From assembly GCA_016874775.1 (NCBI GenBank), contig VGTJ01000048.1, positions 1 through 32,749 of the forward strand: a stretch of DNA of 32,749 nucleotides, in the 5' to 3' direction. Of this stretch, positions 15,770-25,143 are shown piece after piece; position 1 is the first letter of the stretch, and every line of letters begins with the position of its first letter. Source of the DNA: Deltaproteobacteria bacterium (GTDB taxonomy: Bacteria > Desulfobacterota > Binatia > Bin18). The translations under genes were made by a program, and so were the position numbers. The notes beneath the pieces were generated by a model. That model was given only the letters and a program-made list of their open reading frames with translations. It ran no database searches and was not told the DNA's origin.

Positions 15770-17110
15770 ATGTCGTCACCGTCCCAACAGTCACTGCCGA
15801 ACGATAAGATACAATCTGTGAGTTCGGACTTATCATCACCGCAGCCGGGTCCCGCTGTCGGTGGACCCTATGCCTACTATGTGTTGGCAGTGTTGTTCGT
15901 GGTCTACATCTTTAATTTCATCGATCGCCAGATTCTCGCGATCCTGCTCGAACCGATCAAGCAAGATCTCAAGGTTTCCGACACAGCCTTAGGGTTCCTC
16001 ACCGGTTTCGCTTTTGCGGTGTTCTATACGTTCGCGGGGTTGCCGCTCGCGCGCATTGCCGATCGCTGGGTGCGGCGCAGCCTCATCGCCATCAGCCTGG
16101 CAACCTGGAGTTTAATGACCGCAGTGTCAGGACTGTCGCGCAATTTCACCGACCTCGCCCTCGCTCGCATTGGCGTTGGCATCGGCGAGGCAGGAGCATC
16201 GCCACCAGCACATTCGTTGCTCTCGGATTACTTCCCGCCGGAAAAACGCGCAACCGTGATTGCCATCTATGCCAGCGGCATCTACGTCGGCGTCGGCATC
16301 GGCTTCTGGTTGGGTGGGTGGATCAATGACGCCTATGGCTGGCGAATGGCGTTCTTCGTTGTTGGCTTACCCGGCCTTCTCCTGGCACTGCTGGTACGTT
16401 TCACCATTCGTGAACCACTGAGAGGCATGAGCGAACACGCAGTGACTTCGACGCAACAGTATACGATCGCAGACGCCTGGCGTTTCTTTGCCTCCCTACC
16501 GACCGGGCGTCGACTGGCGCTGGCTGCTGGTTTCCATGCCTTTGTCAGTTACGGACTTGGGGCGTGGATCCCGGCGTTCTTCGTGCGCCTACACCACATG
16601 ACCCCCGGTGAACTCGGCAATTGGTTATCGTGGATCACCGCCCTGGGTGGCGGTGGTGGAACCTTCTTCGGCGGATGGTTGGCGGATCGTTGGGTACACC
16701 GCGAGCCACGGGCCCGGATGTATATCGGTCTCATCGGTGTAACGCTAGCGATCCCTACAGTCGCCGCTGCGCTATTGCTGGAAAATACGCGCTGGGCACT
16801 GTTGATGTATCTACCCGCTAGTGTCTGTAGCACGATTTGGATCGGACCGGCATTCGCCACCGCGCAGGACCTGGTGCCTCCGACGATGCGAGCAATGGCC
16901 TCGGCGGTCTTCCTCTTCATTACCACGATGATCGGCATGGGGTTGGGACCGCAAACCGTGGGCATCATGAATGATCTGATCGGCACACCGGACGCGATTC
17001 GCTACTCACTGCTGGGTGCCTCGACCGTTATGAACGTCATTTCGGCGGTGTTCTTCTGGCTGGCAGCTCAATCGTTGGTTGCCGACCTTGAAGCAAAGAA
17101 ACGCTTGTAA
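15770..17110 (+). CDS. MFS transporter (spinster-like group)
   Basis: A 446-residue membrane protein with about twelve hydrophobic segments. The first transmembrane segment carries the FNFIDRQILAILLEPIKQDL opening common to a large group of bacterial MFS organic-acid or sugar-acid carriers, and the loop 2-3 motif is LARIADRWVRRSL. ARIGVGIGEAGASPPAHSLLSDYFPPEKRA is the family's motif in helix 4. The sixth/seventh loop lies near residue 205-240. The start is supported by a GAGGGGAACGTC just before the ATG. Neighbours on the same strand are a D-2-hydroxyacid dehydrogenase and an amidohydrolase, so it may import or export a carboxylate of the same pathway. Substrate is unknown. Confidence 0.9.
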   Translation: MSSPSQQSLPNDKIQSVSSDLSSPQPGPAVGGPYAYYVLAVLFVVYIFNFIDRQILAILLEPIKQDLKVSDTALGFLTGFAFAVFYTFAGLPLARIADRWVRRSLIAISLATWSLMTAVSGLSRNFTDLALARIGVGIGEAGASPPAHSLLSDYFPPEKRATVIAIYASGIYVGVGIGFWLGGWINDAYGWRMAFFVVGLPGLLLALLVRFTIREPLRGMSEHAVTSTQQYTIADAWRFFASLPTGRRLALAAGFHAFVSYGLGAWIPAFFVRLHHMTPGELGNWLSWITALGGGGGTFFGGWLADRWVHREPRARMYIGLIGVTLAIPTVAAALLLENTRWALLMYLPASVCSTIWIGPAFATAQDLVPPTMRAMASAVFLFITTMIGMGLGPQTVGIMNDLIGTPDAIRYSLLGASTVMNVISAVFFWLAAQSLVADLEAKKRL

Positions 17111-17149
17111 TCTCCTCTCGCACAGTGCATACGACCGGCCGGCTGAGGC

Positions 17150-17202
17150 TTTGCGGGAGCGGCTTTGCCGCCAATCGCGTAGCCAACGGCGGCGATTGAT
17201 CG
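17150..17202. repeat. REP-like palindromic sequence
   Basis: The stretch contains GGAGCGGCTTTGCCGCC (17156-17172), in which GCGGC and GCCGC form a hairpin around TTT, followed by an inverted partner to CAATCGC (17172-17178) at GCGATTG (17192-17198). The GAGCGGCTTTGCCGC core is the same as that of classic Pseudomonas-type REP sequences. It lies between the MFS stop and the hydroxyacid dehydrogenase gene. Confidence 0.5.
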
Positions 17203-17250
17203 CCGGGCTCAGCTGTGGTGATGATGAGAGGAAAAAGGGAGGACCACATC

Positions 17251-18252
17251 ATGGCTGAGGAAACGATTGTCTTTGCTCAAGGGATCGACATGCCACCGGA
17301 CATTCTCGCTTTGGTCGAGCAGATGAAGCCGGCGGGCTTTCGCCTTCACAGACTACCACCTAGTGCCAGTGCAGAAGATACGGCAGGAGCAATGCGCGAG
17401 GCTGAGTATCTCTTCGGGTTTCCCCGCACTCTGCCAGATTCCGCGTATACTGAGGCGCGACGCCTCAAACTCTTCCAGGTCATCAGTGCTGGCTACGATT
17501 ACGTCAACATCGAAGGCGCACGGAAAGCACGCATTCCCGTTTGCTCGAACGGGGGAGCCAATTCGGTCGCTGTCGCTGAACACGCAGTGATGTTGATGCT
17601 CGCAGTCTACCGCAAGCTGGTCGCTTTTCACCAGAATGTTGCGGCAGGCAAATGGCATCAGGGACTCCCGCGTACCGTGCATATCTACGAGATGGAGAGG
17701 AAAACTGTTGGGCTGGTGGGCTTGGGCAACATCGGCGCACAGGTCGCCAAACGCGTCAAAGCCTTCGATGCCCAGGTGATCTATTACGATGCCATTCGTC
17801 GCAGTCCACAGGAGGAAACACAGCTAGGTGTCCAATATGTTCCACTCGAATCACTGCTTGCGCGCTCCGATATCGTCAGCTTACACGTCCCGCTCAACGA
17901 CAGTACCCGTCACATGATCAACGCCCAGACCTTCGCCCGCATGAAACCGACGGCGATCTTGGTGAACACCTGCCGCGGCGAAGTCGTGGATGAAGAGGCA
18001 CTGATCACCGCCCTACGCAACGGCACGATCCTCGCTGCCGGTCTTGATACCGTCGCCAAAGAGCCACCAGACCCAGCGAATCCCCTGCTACAGTTACCAA
18101 ACGTGACCCTCACACCACATAGCGCGGGGCCGACCGTGGACAGCTATCACAAACGGTTCCGCAACGGCTACGCCAATATTGAGCGCGTTGCTCACGGACA
18201 AGCGCCGCTGTGGATTATTCCAGAGATGCGCGATGTGTTTCCACAAGCTTGA
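17251..18252 (+). CDS. D-2-hydroxyacid dehydrogenase (NAD-dependent)
   Basis: This 333-residue cytosolic enzyme interconverts 2-oxoacids and D-2-hydroxyacids. The NAD-binding G-x-G-x-x-G is at 157-162 (GLGNIGAQ), with D180 after the second strand favouring NAD. The catalytic trio is R242 (NTCRGEVVDE), E271 (KEPPDPANPLL) and H290 (LTPHSAG). The substrate loop is SNGGANSVAVAEHAV. The start at 17251 lies eight bases after AGGGAGG; an in-frame ATG at 17215 precedes the site and is not preferred. The gene is followed after about 50 bp by an amidohydrolase and preceded by an MFS gene, a group consistent with handling a hydroxy- or oxo-acid. The substrate cannot be specified. Confidence 0.92.
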   Translation: MAEETIVFAQGIDMPPDILALVEQMKPAGFRLHRLPPSASAEDTAGAMREAEYLFGFPRTLPDSAYTEARRLKLFQVISAGYDYVNIEGARKARIPVCSNGGANSVAVAEHAVMLMLAVYRKLVAFHQNVAAGKWHQGLPRTVHIYEMERKTVGLVGLGNIGAQVAKRVKAFDAQVIYYDAIRRSPQEETQLGVQYVPLESLLARSDIVSLHVPLNDSTRHMINAQTFARMKPTAILVNTCRGEVVDEEALITALRNGTILAAGLDTVAKEPPDPANPLLQLPNVTLTPHSAGPTVDSYHKRFRNGYANIERVAHGQAPLWIIPEMRDVFPQA

Positions 18253-18301
18253 CACTCTTGCAGCCTTAGCAGGATAATCCCCTGTTGAAGGAGGGACGAT
18301 T

Positions 18302-19399
18302 ATGGCGCAGGCACAAATTTTTTCGGCGGATTCTCACACGATGGAACCGGCGAATCTGTGGACGCAACGCATTGATCAGAAATGGCGTGAGCGGGCTCCA
18401 CGAGTGATCAACAACTATGAAGGCAAGAAAGGCAGTGTGTTTGTTGCCGAAGGGATGACGCCGTTTCCGGTTGGCGGTGGGTTTGCCGCTGGGAAAGATC
18501 CCAAGGATCTCGCGGCCAATTCGAGCGTGGGCTACGAAGAGGCACGGCCCAGTGGTTGGGACCCGGTCGAACGGGTCAAAGATCAAGACATCGATGGCGT
18601 CGAAGGGGAGGTGCTCTATACCACGCTGGGGATGTTTCTTTTTCATCTGCCAGATGTCGAGCTGCTGCGGGCGAGCTTTCGCGCGTACAATGATTGGGTA
18701 GCGGAGTTCTGCAGTTACTCACCGAAGCGACTGATCGGATTAGGCTTGATTGCCCTGCAGGATGTCGATGAGGCCGTGCGTGAATTGCAGCGTATTGCCA
18801 AGAAGGGACTGCGGGGCGCGATGATCAACGCCACTGCTCCGGGTGACGTGCCCTTCAGTGATCCCCACTTCGATTCGTTTTGGGCTGCGGCGCAAGACCT
18901 GAACATGCCGCTGAGCCTGCATATCCTCACCGGCAAGAAGAGCGTGACGATGGGCAAAGGCCGGGTGGCATCGACCGTGACGATCATCCACGAAATTCAA
19001 ACCTCGCTGCTCGACTTTCTCTACAATGGCATTTTGGCGCGCTTTCCGCGCTTGAAACTGGTCTCGGCTGAGAACGACATCGGCTGGATTGCTCACTATT
19101 TGTATCGTTTGGATGAATGCTACCGTACTCTACGCTATGTCGATCCCACTCCGATCACCATGAAGCCAAGCGATTACTTCAAACGGCAGGTCTATGCGAC
19201 ATTTCAAGACGACCGTCCTGGGGTGATGACCTATGAGTTCTCTGGCGCAGATAACTTGATGTGGGCGTCAGACTTTCCCCATCGCGCTTCAACCTGGCCG
19301 CGCTCACGCGAAGTGATCTCGCAGAACTTTGTAGGAATTCCGCAGGAGGTGACGCGCAAGATCACTTATGACAACGTGCATCGGTTGTATGGGATATAA
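18302..19399 (+). CDS. Amidohydrolase-2 family metal-dependent hydrolase or decarboxylase
   Basis: A 365-residue TIM-barrel protein of the same family as the gene at 1626. The metal motif D10-x-H12 is in SADSHTMEPANLW, H207 in LSLHIL, the acidic segment SAENDIGWIAHYLYRLDECY near 255-274, and D324/H327 in WASDFPHRASTWPRS. GAAGGAGGGACGATT immediately before the ATG gives a strong start. It closes the plus-strand series, and after it transcription on the opposite strand converges. Members of this clade are frequent near monooxygenases in environmental genomes, but their reactions are mostly untested; ester or lactone hydrolysis and decarboxylation are both possible. Confidence 0.88.
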   Translation: MAQAQIFSADSHTMEPANLWTQRIDQKWRERAPRVINNYEGKKGSVFVAEGMTPFPVGGGFAAGKDPKDLAANSSVGYEEARPSGWDPVERVKDQDIDGVEGEVLYTTLGMFLFHLPDVELLRASFRAYNDWVAEFCSYSPKRLIGLGLIALQDVDEAVRELQRIAKKGLRGAMINATAPGDVPFSDPHFDSFWAAAQDLNMPLSLHILTGKKSVTMGKGRVASTVTIIHEIQTSLLDFLYNGILARFPRLKLVSAENDIGWIAHYLYRLDECYRTLRYVDPTPITMKPSDYFKRQVYATFQDDRPGVMTYEFSGADNLMWASDFPHRASTWPRSREVISQNFVGIPQEVTRKITYDNVHRLYGI

Positions 19400-19493
19400 G
19401 GCGGATTGTCGGTGAGCACCCTCTAGTGTTCTTAGCGTCGTTCACCCTTCGACACGCACAGCCTGAACGGCCGCGTTAGACGCACCCCATGTC

Positions 19494-19530
19494 GCCCGTT
19501 CGCCCTGAGCCTGGCGAAGGGCCAACGGGC
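19494..19530. repeat. Palindromic repeat in the convergent gap (possible bidirectional terminator)
   Basis: GCCCGTT (19494-19500) pairs with AACGGGC (19524-19530), enclosing CGCCCTGAGCCTGGCGAAGG, itself with CGCC/GGCG arms. This is the dispersed 'GTTCGCCCTGAGCTTGTCGAAGGGC' class of repeat. It is in the gap between converging genes. A weaker relative, CTTCGCTGCGCTCAGGGTGACA, is at 20219-20240. Confidence 0.5.
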
Positions 19531-19571
19531 ACGGGAAACGTACAAAGTGATGCACTGGCGCTGCTGCTCAC

Positions 19572-20102
19572 TTATAGTTCGATCTCGACAAAGCGCTGAT
19601 CGCGCTTACCAAAGTACACATACTCGATAACCGCGGTTGACTGCGCCTGCTTGGCGCGGCCTTCAACCACATCGAGCAGTTGATTGATACCCGCGCCATG
19701 ATGTTTTGTCACGCTAATGGCCGTACACTCGGCGCCGACCGGGACCACATTGTGGCCCGCGCCTTTGGCGATCAACACGGCCTGTCCAGGCTCCACGACA
19801 AAGGCCGCCACTCGTTCATAGTCCACCTCGTATGCGGCGGGTTCGGCGTCACGATTGCGCGGCGGTGGCGCTACTACCAGGACCATCGCACCGACCACAG
19901 GAATGAACGTTTGATTATAGGAGAAGTGGAACGCCATCATACCGATCCGTTTCGGATGCTGTTTGAGTTGCAACATCACCACTGAAGACTGGCCATCGTT
20001 GACTTCAGGATACAGTGGATTGCGACTCTCCAGGACCTGCCCATAGGGGCGAAAAGTCTCCGGGGTCAGCGGTTGTACTTTGACCTTGATCGTCGTTTCC
20101 AT
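19572..20102 (-). CDS. AllA-like ureidoglycolate lyase family protein
   Basis: The 176-residue product has the compact cupin-like layout of the AllA family (PF04115): VQPLTPETFRPYGQVLE at the N-terminus, the MAFHFSYNQTFIPVVGAMVLVVAPPP strands, VEPGQAVLIAKGAGHNVVPV with the H of the family active site, and ISVTKHHG. True AllA splits ureidoglycolate to glyoxylate and urea, but no other purine-catabolism gene is present, so another 2-hydroxyacid-type lyase or isomerase role is equally possible. AAGGAG nine bases before the ATG at 20102 fixes the start; a longer in-frame ATG at 20150 lacks such a site. It is 173 bp downstream of the CoA-transferase, so it may be the tail of the operon or a separate unit. 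Confidence 0.7.
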   Translation of the reverse strand: METTIKVKVQPLTPETFRPYGQVLESRNPLYPEVNDGQSSVVMLQLKQHPKRIGMMAFHFSYNQTFIPVVGAMVLVVAPPPRNRDAEPAAYEVDYERVAAFVVEPGQAVLIAKGAGHNVVPVGAECTAISVTKHHGAGINQLLDVVEGRAKQAQSTAVIEYVYFGKRDQRFVEIEL

Positions 20103-20275
20103 GTGTTTCTGCTCCTTATCCTTGGGGCACTGAATCCGACCCGAGAACATTCGCAGGCACGTTGCGCTGCGGTATTGCCTGTGTGTCTCTGGAGAGCGAC
20201 GAATTTCTTTGAGCGCCCCTTCGCTGCGCTCAGGGTGACAACTCTGCTGGGCTAAACTTCTGTAGAATGACTCAT

Positions 20276-21532
20276 TCAGGACTTCCTGCGTTCACGGATT
20301 TTGGCAAGTTCGTGGTCCTCGATCAGAATACCACTGGCCTGGAGTTCATTCAGTTTCTGTTCGCTGTAGCCAAGAAAGTCACGTAAGACATCTCTATTGT
20401 CCTCGCCCACCATCGACATAATCGGTTGAAACTCAACTGTGGTCTCGGAGAACAAATAGGGAACCTTGGGCAGTGGGATGTCCCCGTAGCCCGGCACGTT
20501 GAGATTCTGCAGCGCGCCGCGGCCTTCGCGCTTGATCATCTCAACCGTCTCGCGCAGGTCCTGCACTGGTGCAGCGAGATAATGACGGTCAAGCAAAAAC
20601 TTCAAGACATCATCACGACCGCCGAGCGAGCGTAGCCAGTCTTCAACTATCACCTCAAGCGCGTGGCGATTGTCCCAGCGGGCAGTGTAGGGGTTAAAGC
20701 GCGCATCGGTCAACAATTCAGGTTTGTCCATATCGTTCGCGAACCGCTCCCACTGATGGTTGAGGATGGTCAAGATAATCCAGCCGTCACGCGTACGAAA
20801 CAGTCCGCACGGTGTGGCGCCGGGACGGTGGCGCCCAGTGGGTCCAGGATTGTAATCACCGTAGGTGAACAAGTGCTGCATCAAGAAAACATCGTGAATA
20901 TGAAACAGACACTCGTACAGTGATATGTCGATATACTGGCCGAGCCCCGTGCGCTCACGATAGAACAGCGCAGCCAGCACCGCGGCAGTGCCGTTCACGC
21001 CTCCACCACCGTCGGCAAGGTACATGCCCGGATAGACAGGAGTACCGTCCTCATTCCCGGTGAGATGCAACAGTCCCGACAATGCTTGCGCAGTCATATC
21101 ATTGCCTGGTCGGTTGACACGCGAACCCGTTTGGCCAAAGCCTGAGATCGAACACATGATGATGCGTGGATTGCGGGCTTTAAAGGCTTCATACGTCAGG
21201 CCGTGCTTACTCAACACCCCTGGCGTGTAGTTCTCGATCACCACATCAAAATGCGATGCGAGATCGAGCACAACGGTCGCACCTTCCGGTCGCTTGAAAT
21301 CGATACAGATACTGCGCTTCCCACGGTTGTAATAGAGATAGGCAGGAGCCTGGCCCTCAACTCGGGGTGGAAACCCACCGCGTCGTGAGAATTCCCCGCC
21401 TGGTGGCATTTCGAGCTTCACAACTTCGGCGCCAAGATCAGCCAGCATGCGGCCCAAGGTGGGACCAGCGATATATTGCGTAATGTCCAAGACACGGACA
21501 CCGGTCAGGTTTTGCGGCATAGGTGTAGCCAT
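20276..21532 (-). CDS. Class III CoA-transferase (CaiB/BaiF family)
   Basis: A 418-residue enzyme that moves CoA between carboxylic acids through a covalent enzyme-anhydride/thioester. The N-terminal GVRVLDITQYIAGPTLGRML and DLGAEVVKLEMPPGGE, the NRGKRSICIDFKRPEG segment, IENYTPGVLSKHGL and SISGFGQTG are all canonical. The likely nucleophile is D145 in PGNDMTAQALSG. The start at 21532 is preceded by AAAGGAGGGTCCT. An in-frame ATG at 21613 would overlap the upstream crotonase gene and is not preferred. It is the last gene of the compact operon, 25 bp after the crotonase, and likely activates or de-activates the operon's carboxylate intermediate. Confidence 0.92.
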   Translation of the reverse strand: MATPMPQNLTGVRVLDITQYIAGPTLGRMLADLGAEVVKLEMPPGGEFSRRGGFPPRVEGQAPAYLYYNRGKRSICIDFKRPEGATVVLDLASHFDVVIENYTPGVLSKHGLTYEAFKARNPRIIMCSISGFGQTGSRVNRPGNDMTAQALSGLLHLTGNEDGTPVYPGMYLADGGGGVNGTAAVLAALFYRERTGLGQYIDISLYECLFHIHDVFLMQHLFTYGDYNPGPTGRHRPGATPCGLFRTRDGWIILTILNHQWERFANDMDKPELLTDARFNPYTARWDNRHALEVIVEDWLRSLGGRDDVLKFLLDRHYLAAPVQDLRETVEMIKREGRGALQNLNVPGYGDIPLPKVPYLFSETTVEFQPIMSMVGEDNRDVLRDFLGYSEQKLNELQASGILIEDHELAKIRERRKS

Positions 21533-21557
21533 AGGACCCTCCTTTGTTCCACCACCC

Positions 21558-22349
21558 TTAGCGCCCTTTGAACTTCGCTGGCCGTTTTTCGATAAAGGCC
21601 TGGGCGGACTCACGAAAATCTTCTGTCAAGTGTAAACCTACGCCACCAGTATAATAGGTACACTCTTCTTCCATGCGGCGAGCAAACCAACGCGACACGC
21701 GTACGTTGGCGCGAACGGACAGTGGCGGATTGGCCATAATCTCGTTGGCTAATTGTTCTGCCCCTGCGACAACCTCTCCCACCGGAGTCACGCGGTTAAC
21801 AATACCGAACTGGGCTGCTTCTTCAGCCGAAAAATAACGACCAGTGAGAGCGATCTCGGTGGCGAAGCGACCACCGCCCCAGAACCAGGTGCTGGCCCAA
21901 TGCTGTGCTCCACCGAGGCCACGCTGCACTTCGCGGATTTGGAATTTCGTGCCAGCAGCCGCAACGATGATATCAGCCGCCATCGCCAGGCCGAAGCCAG
22001 CTCCGAGCACATAACCATGCACTGCCGCGATCACTGGTTTCCAGTTCACTGTTTGACCTAGGCCAAGCAATCCACCGGCGGCCTTGATGCCACCTGCCGG
22101 TCCACCGAGGCGCTTCATTTCATCGAGTGGACGGAGTTGGCGTTGTTTCACATCGGCGCCGGAACAAAACGCCCACCCGGCCCCTGAGATAATCAGCACA
22201 TGCGCGTCCTCATCTTGGTCAAACTCACGGTGTGCATGAAGCAATTCGTCACCCATCGTATCGCTGTAGGCATTGAGAATCTGCGGCCGATTCAACGTGA
22301 TATAGGCTATCTTGCCCTTCTTCTCGTACAGAATAGTCTCATAGGCCAT
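21558..22349 (-). CDS. Crotonase-superfamily enoyl-CoA hydratase/isomerase-like protein
   Basis: This 263-residue protein has the crotonase fold signature: ITLNRPQILNAY, the oxyanion-hole segment FCSGADVK (61-68) and AVHGYVLGAGFGLAMAADIIVA (109-130). The first catalytic glutamate of rat enoyl-CoA hydratase falls in the GGGCELA motif, here GAGFGLA, so G120 replaces it. The second is retained as E140 in IREVQRGLGG. Standard hydratase chemistry is thus doubtful and a hydrolase, isomerase, decarboxylase or ring-opening role is possible. No clear ribosome site precedes the ATG. It starts 30 bp after the upstream stop, so translation may be coupled. It is in the middle of the operon's 3' half. Confidence 0.9.
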   Translation of the reverse strand: MAYETILYEKKGKIAYITLNRPQILNAYSDTMGDELLHAHREFDQDEDAHVLIISGAGWAFCSGADVKQRQLRPLDEMKRLGGPAGGIKAAGGLLGLGQTVNWKPVIAAVHGYVLGAGFGLAMAADIIVAAAGTKFQIREVQRGLGGAQHWASTWFWGGGRFATEIALTGRYFSAEEAAQFGIVNRVTPVGEVVAGAEQLANEIMANPPLSVRANVRVSRWFARRMEEECTYYTGGVGLHLTEDFRESAQAFIEKRPAKFKGR

Positions 22350-22379
22350 AGCGCGGACGGTCGTCAGCCTGCATCCGTG

Positions 22380-23222
22380 TCACACAATGCGATATCGTTT
22401 GGCTTGCTCTGTCGCTTCGTTGGCGCCGATGAAGTCGTTGAACTCGTCAAACGAGGGAGTACGTTGCGCCCAATTGGCGATCGTCCCCGACCCTTTTAGT
22501 TCTCTGACCATATCGCGTACTGCTTTGTAGGCAATGAACAATGATTGCACGGGATAGGCTGCAACCTTGAGCCCAGTTGGGACTAACTCGCTCTGGGGCG
22601 TATCGATAATCACGTTGAATAGCGGTTTGGATAATGCCTCGACCACCCGTTTAGTATCTTTCGCACGCAGATAGGGGAGAAACACCATGTCTGCTCCTGC
22701 TTCTGCATAGGCCTGTCCTCGTTCCAGCGCGTCGTCGAGCGAGGTCACGCCGATCGCATCGGAGCGCGCAATGATGACAAAATCAGGATCAGTCCGTGCA
22801 TCAACTGCCGCTTTGATCTTGTCTACCGCTTGCTCCTTGGAAAACAATTTGTCCTTGAAACCAACAAAGTGTTTGCCTGGTACGAGATCTTCAACATGTA
22901 CCGCCGCGAGGCCAGCTTGTTCCGCCAAGCGGATCGTGCGGCGCACGCTGAGTGGTGTACCTCCACCATCATCGATGTCTGCCAGGATCGGGATATTGAC
23001 CGCAGCCGCGACATTCCGTGCATGATCAAGCAGCTCCGTCATAGTAATCAGCGAGTGGTCAGGAATCCCCAATGCGCTCGCCGAGGCCGCGAAACCCCCA
23101 AGATACACAGCTTCGAACTGCTCAGCCTCGACGATACGGGCAGTCATCACATCGTGTGCGCCAGGGACAACGAGCATACCTGAGCGAGCCAGGAGTTGTC
23201 GGAGTGTGGTCGTACTTTTCAT
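22380..23222 (-). CDS. Isocitrate lyase / PEP mutase family protein
   Basis: The 280-residue protein matches the lyase superfamily that cleaves or forms C-C or P-C bonds adjacent to a 2-hydroxy- or 2-oxoacid: VPGAHDVMTARIVEAEQFEAVYLGG at the N-terminus, the Mg-binding ILADIDDGGG near 79-88, and VHVEDLVPGK near 109-117. The lyase signature K-K/R-C-G-H is not present; the same place reads GKHFVGF, so the catalytic cysteine of isocitrate and methylisocitrate lyases is missing. It is closer in pattern to oxaloacetate decarboxylase or PEP-mutase-type members. AAGGAGGG six bases before the ATG at 23222 fixes the start. Placed between the monooxygenase and crotonase, it probably performs the operon's carbon-carbon cleavage. 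Confidence 0.88.
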   Translation of the reverse strand: MKSTTTLRQLLARSGMLVVPGAHDVMTARIVEAEQFEAVYLGGFAASASALGIPDHSLITMTELLDHARNVAAAVNIPILADIDDGGGTPLSVRRTIRLAEQAGLAAVHVEDLVPGKHFVGFKDKLFSKEQAVDKIKAAVDARTDPDFVIIARSDAIGVTSLDDALERGQAYAEAGADMVFLPYLRAKDTKRVVEALSKPLFNVIIDTPQSELVPTGLKVAAYPVQSLFIAYKAVRDMVRELKGSGTIANWAQRTPSFDEFNDFIGANEATEQAKRYRIV

Positions 23223-23286
23223 GAGCAACCCTCCTTGTGTCCATGAGGCGAGGTGACGCACGGGCATGGAGCCCGTGCGTGGGACG

Positions 23287-25113
23287 TTACTTCACAACGA
23301 GACCAGAGAAGTCACCCTTCTCCCGCCACTTGGCGAGCATGTCATAGAATGCCAGTGCCCCGTGCGGATACACTGCCTGCAGGAACCCTTGGCCTTCGTT
23401 GGTTCCCTCGCCGTTGTAATAGCCTGGGGTACACACGGTTTGGTACTTGGTCATCATGTTTGGCCCATTGACAAGCCTGACCCACTCGTCCTCCGCTTCA
23501 GGCGTCGGCTCGATCGATCTCGCGTTGCGTTTATTGACGAGAGTGATGAGCTCAGAGACATGTCTGGCCTGATTATCGAGCATGTAGGTAAAGTTGGCCG
23601 TCAGTCCAGTCTGTGTGAGTCCCATGTGGAAACAGTTGGGGAAATTACAGCTCAAGAAGCCGTGGTAGGTGCGCATGCCATTTTTCCACGCATCAGCGAG
23701 AGAGACGCCATTACGACCGTACATGGCAAACTCGGCACGCCGCGTGTACGCGGTGCCAACCTCGAAGCCGGTGGCAAAGATCAGACAGTCCACCTCGTAC
23801 TCAACACCATTGACGACCACCGTGTGCTCAGTGACACGCTCCACGCCTTGCCCCTCGGTATCGACTAACTTGACGTTAGGTCGGTTAAACGTGGGGAGGT
23901 ATTCGTCATTGAACGTCGGACGCTTACACCATTGCCCGAACCACGGCTTGAGCGCTTCCGCTGTGGTCGAGTCTTGCACGGTCGAAGATATGCGTCCACG
24001 AATTTCGTTCATCTTCTGAAAATCAGCAATCTCCGCCAGGGCACCTTTCTCTTCAGCGGAGACGTCTCCGCTCTTGCTGTTGATCAAATCGCTGAGTTTT
24101 TTGAGCGGGCTGGTCCACTTGTCCCGGACTTCATCTCCCTCAAGCTGTACGCCGTCCAACAGCGCCGTAAAATTGCGGTTGCGATAATACTGCCATCCGG
24201 GCTTGAGTGTCTTGGCCCAGTCCGGGTTCGTCGGGGTGTTGTTGCGTTCATCGACCGAGGACGGTGTCCGCTGGAAAACATAGAGCTGCTTGGCATGGAG
24301 CCCAAGATGGGGGATGCACTGAATAGCCGTGGCTCCCGTGCCAATGATGCCGACGCGTTTGTCGTGCAACTTGTGCAGATTACCGGTGGTATCACCACCA
24401 GTGTAGTCGTAGTCCCAACGGCTGGTATGGAAGGTATGCCCTTTGAATTTTTCGATTCCCGGAATGCCCGGTAGCTTGGGCTTGTTGAGCGGCCCACTCG
24501 ACATGATCACAAAGCGTGCTTTGAACTCGTCATCGCGATCGGTGGTCACCGTCCAGCGACCGCTGTCCTCATCCCAGCGAGCCTCCTTAACCTTGGTCTG
24601 AAAGCACGCCCGTTCGTAGAGGTTGTAGGATTTGCCAATACGCTGGGCGTGGGCGAAGATCTCTGGGGCAAAGGAATACCGCTCCTTCGGAATGTACTTG
24701 AGTTCTTCGAGCAACGGCAGATACAGATAGCCTTCAATATCACACTGTGCTCCCGGGTAACGGTTCCAGTACCAGGTGCCGCCAAAATCTCCGGCTTTCT
24801 CGATAATACGAAAGTTGGTAATACCCGCCTCTTGCAGCCGCACTGCTGCCAACATGCCGCCAAAGCCACCGCCCACGATCAGTACATCGATTTCCTCTTG
24901 CAGCGCCGCACGGTTGAAGCCTTGTTCGACGTAGTGGTCTTCATTGAAGTGGGAGAACTGGGCAGTAATTTCTCGGTATTGACTGTTGCCGTCGGCGCGT
25001 AGCCGCTTGGCGCGCTCAGCGGCGTACTTCTCTCGTAAGGCCCCTGGATCAAAGCCGAGTTCTTCAGCCGTGGGTATCCGACTCGCTCGCGGTTGCGTTT
25101 CCGTTTGACTCAT
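23287..25113 (-). CDS. Baeyer-Villiger-type flavin monooxygenase (copy 2)
   Basis: A 608-residue paralogue of the gene at 7493, colinear over its full length. It has the FAD motif [14 protein letters not shown] (77-90), [20 protein letters not shown], the fingerprint [12 protein letters not shown] (about 223-234), the NADPH motif [11 protein letters not shown] and [11 protein letters not shown]. The two copies share most residues in these blocks and differ mainly at the N-terminus and in the 300-370 region, for example [18 protein letters not shown] here. AAGGAGGAG seven bases before the ATG gives a strong start. It is the fourth gene of the compact operon, downstream of an amidohydrolase by 30 bp, and upstream of the lyase by 64 bp. 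A lactone- or ester-forming step on a ketone is inferred. Confidence 0.93.
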   Translation of the reverse strand: MSQTETQPRASRIPTAEELGFDPGALREKYAAERAKRLRADGNSQYREITAQFSHFNEDHYVEQGFNRAALQEEIDVLIVGGGFGGMLAAVRLQEAGITNFRIIEKAGDFGGTWYWNRYPGAQCDIEGYLYLPLLEELKYIPKERYSFAPEIFAHAQRIGKSYNLYERACFQTKVKEARWDEDSGRWTVTTDRDDEFKARFVIMSSGPLNKPKLPGIPGIEKFKGHTFHTSRWDYDYTGGDTTGNLHKLHDKRVGIIGTGATAIQCIPHLGLHAKQLYVFQRTPSSVDERNNTPTNPDWAKTLKPGWQYYRNRNFTALLDGVQLEGDEVRDKWTSPLKKLSDLINSKSGDVSAEEKGALAEIADFQKMNEIRGRISSTVQDSTTAEALKPWFGQWCKRPTFNDEYLPTFNRPNVKLVDTEGQGVERVTEHTVVVNGVEYEVDCLIFATGFEVGTAYTRRAEFAMYGRNGVSLADAWKNGMRTYHGFLSCNFPNCFHMGLTQTGLTANFTYMLDNQARHVSELITLVNKRNARSIEPTPEAEDEWVRLVNGPNMMTKYQTVCTPGYYNGEGTNEGQGFLQAVYPHGALAFYDMLAKWREKGDFSGLVVK

Positions 25114-25143
25114 CTTGTCACTCCTCCTTCGTGGTAGAAAGGG

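Noticed and set aside
19572-20102. Assigning the gene firmly as allA of allantoin degradation
   Set aside because: The family fits, but no other purine-catabolism gene is present and the family contains other activities.
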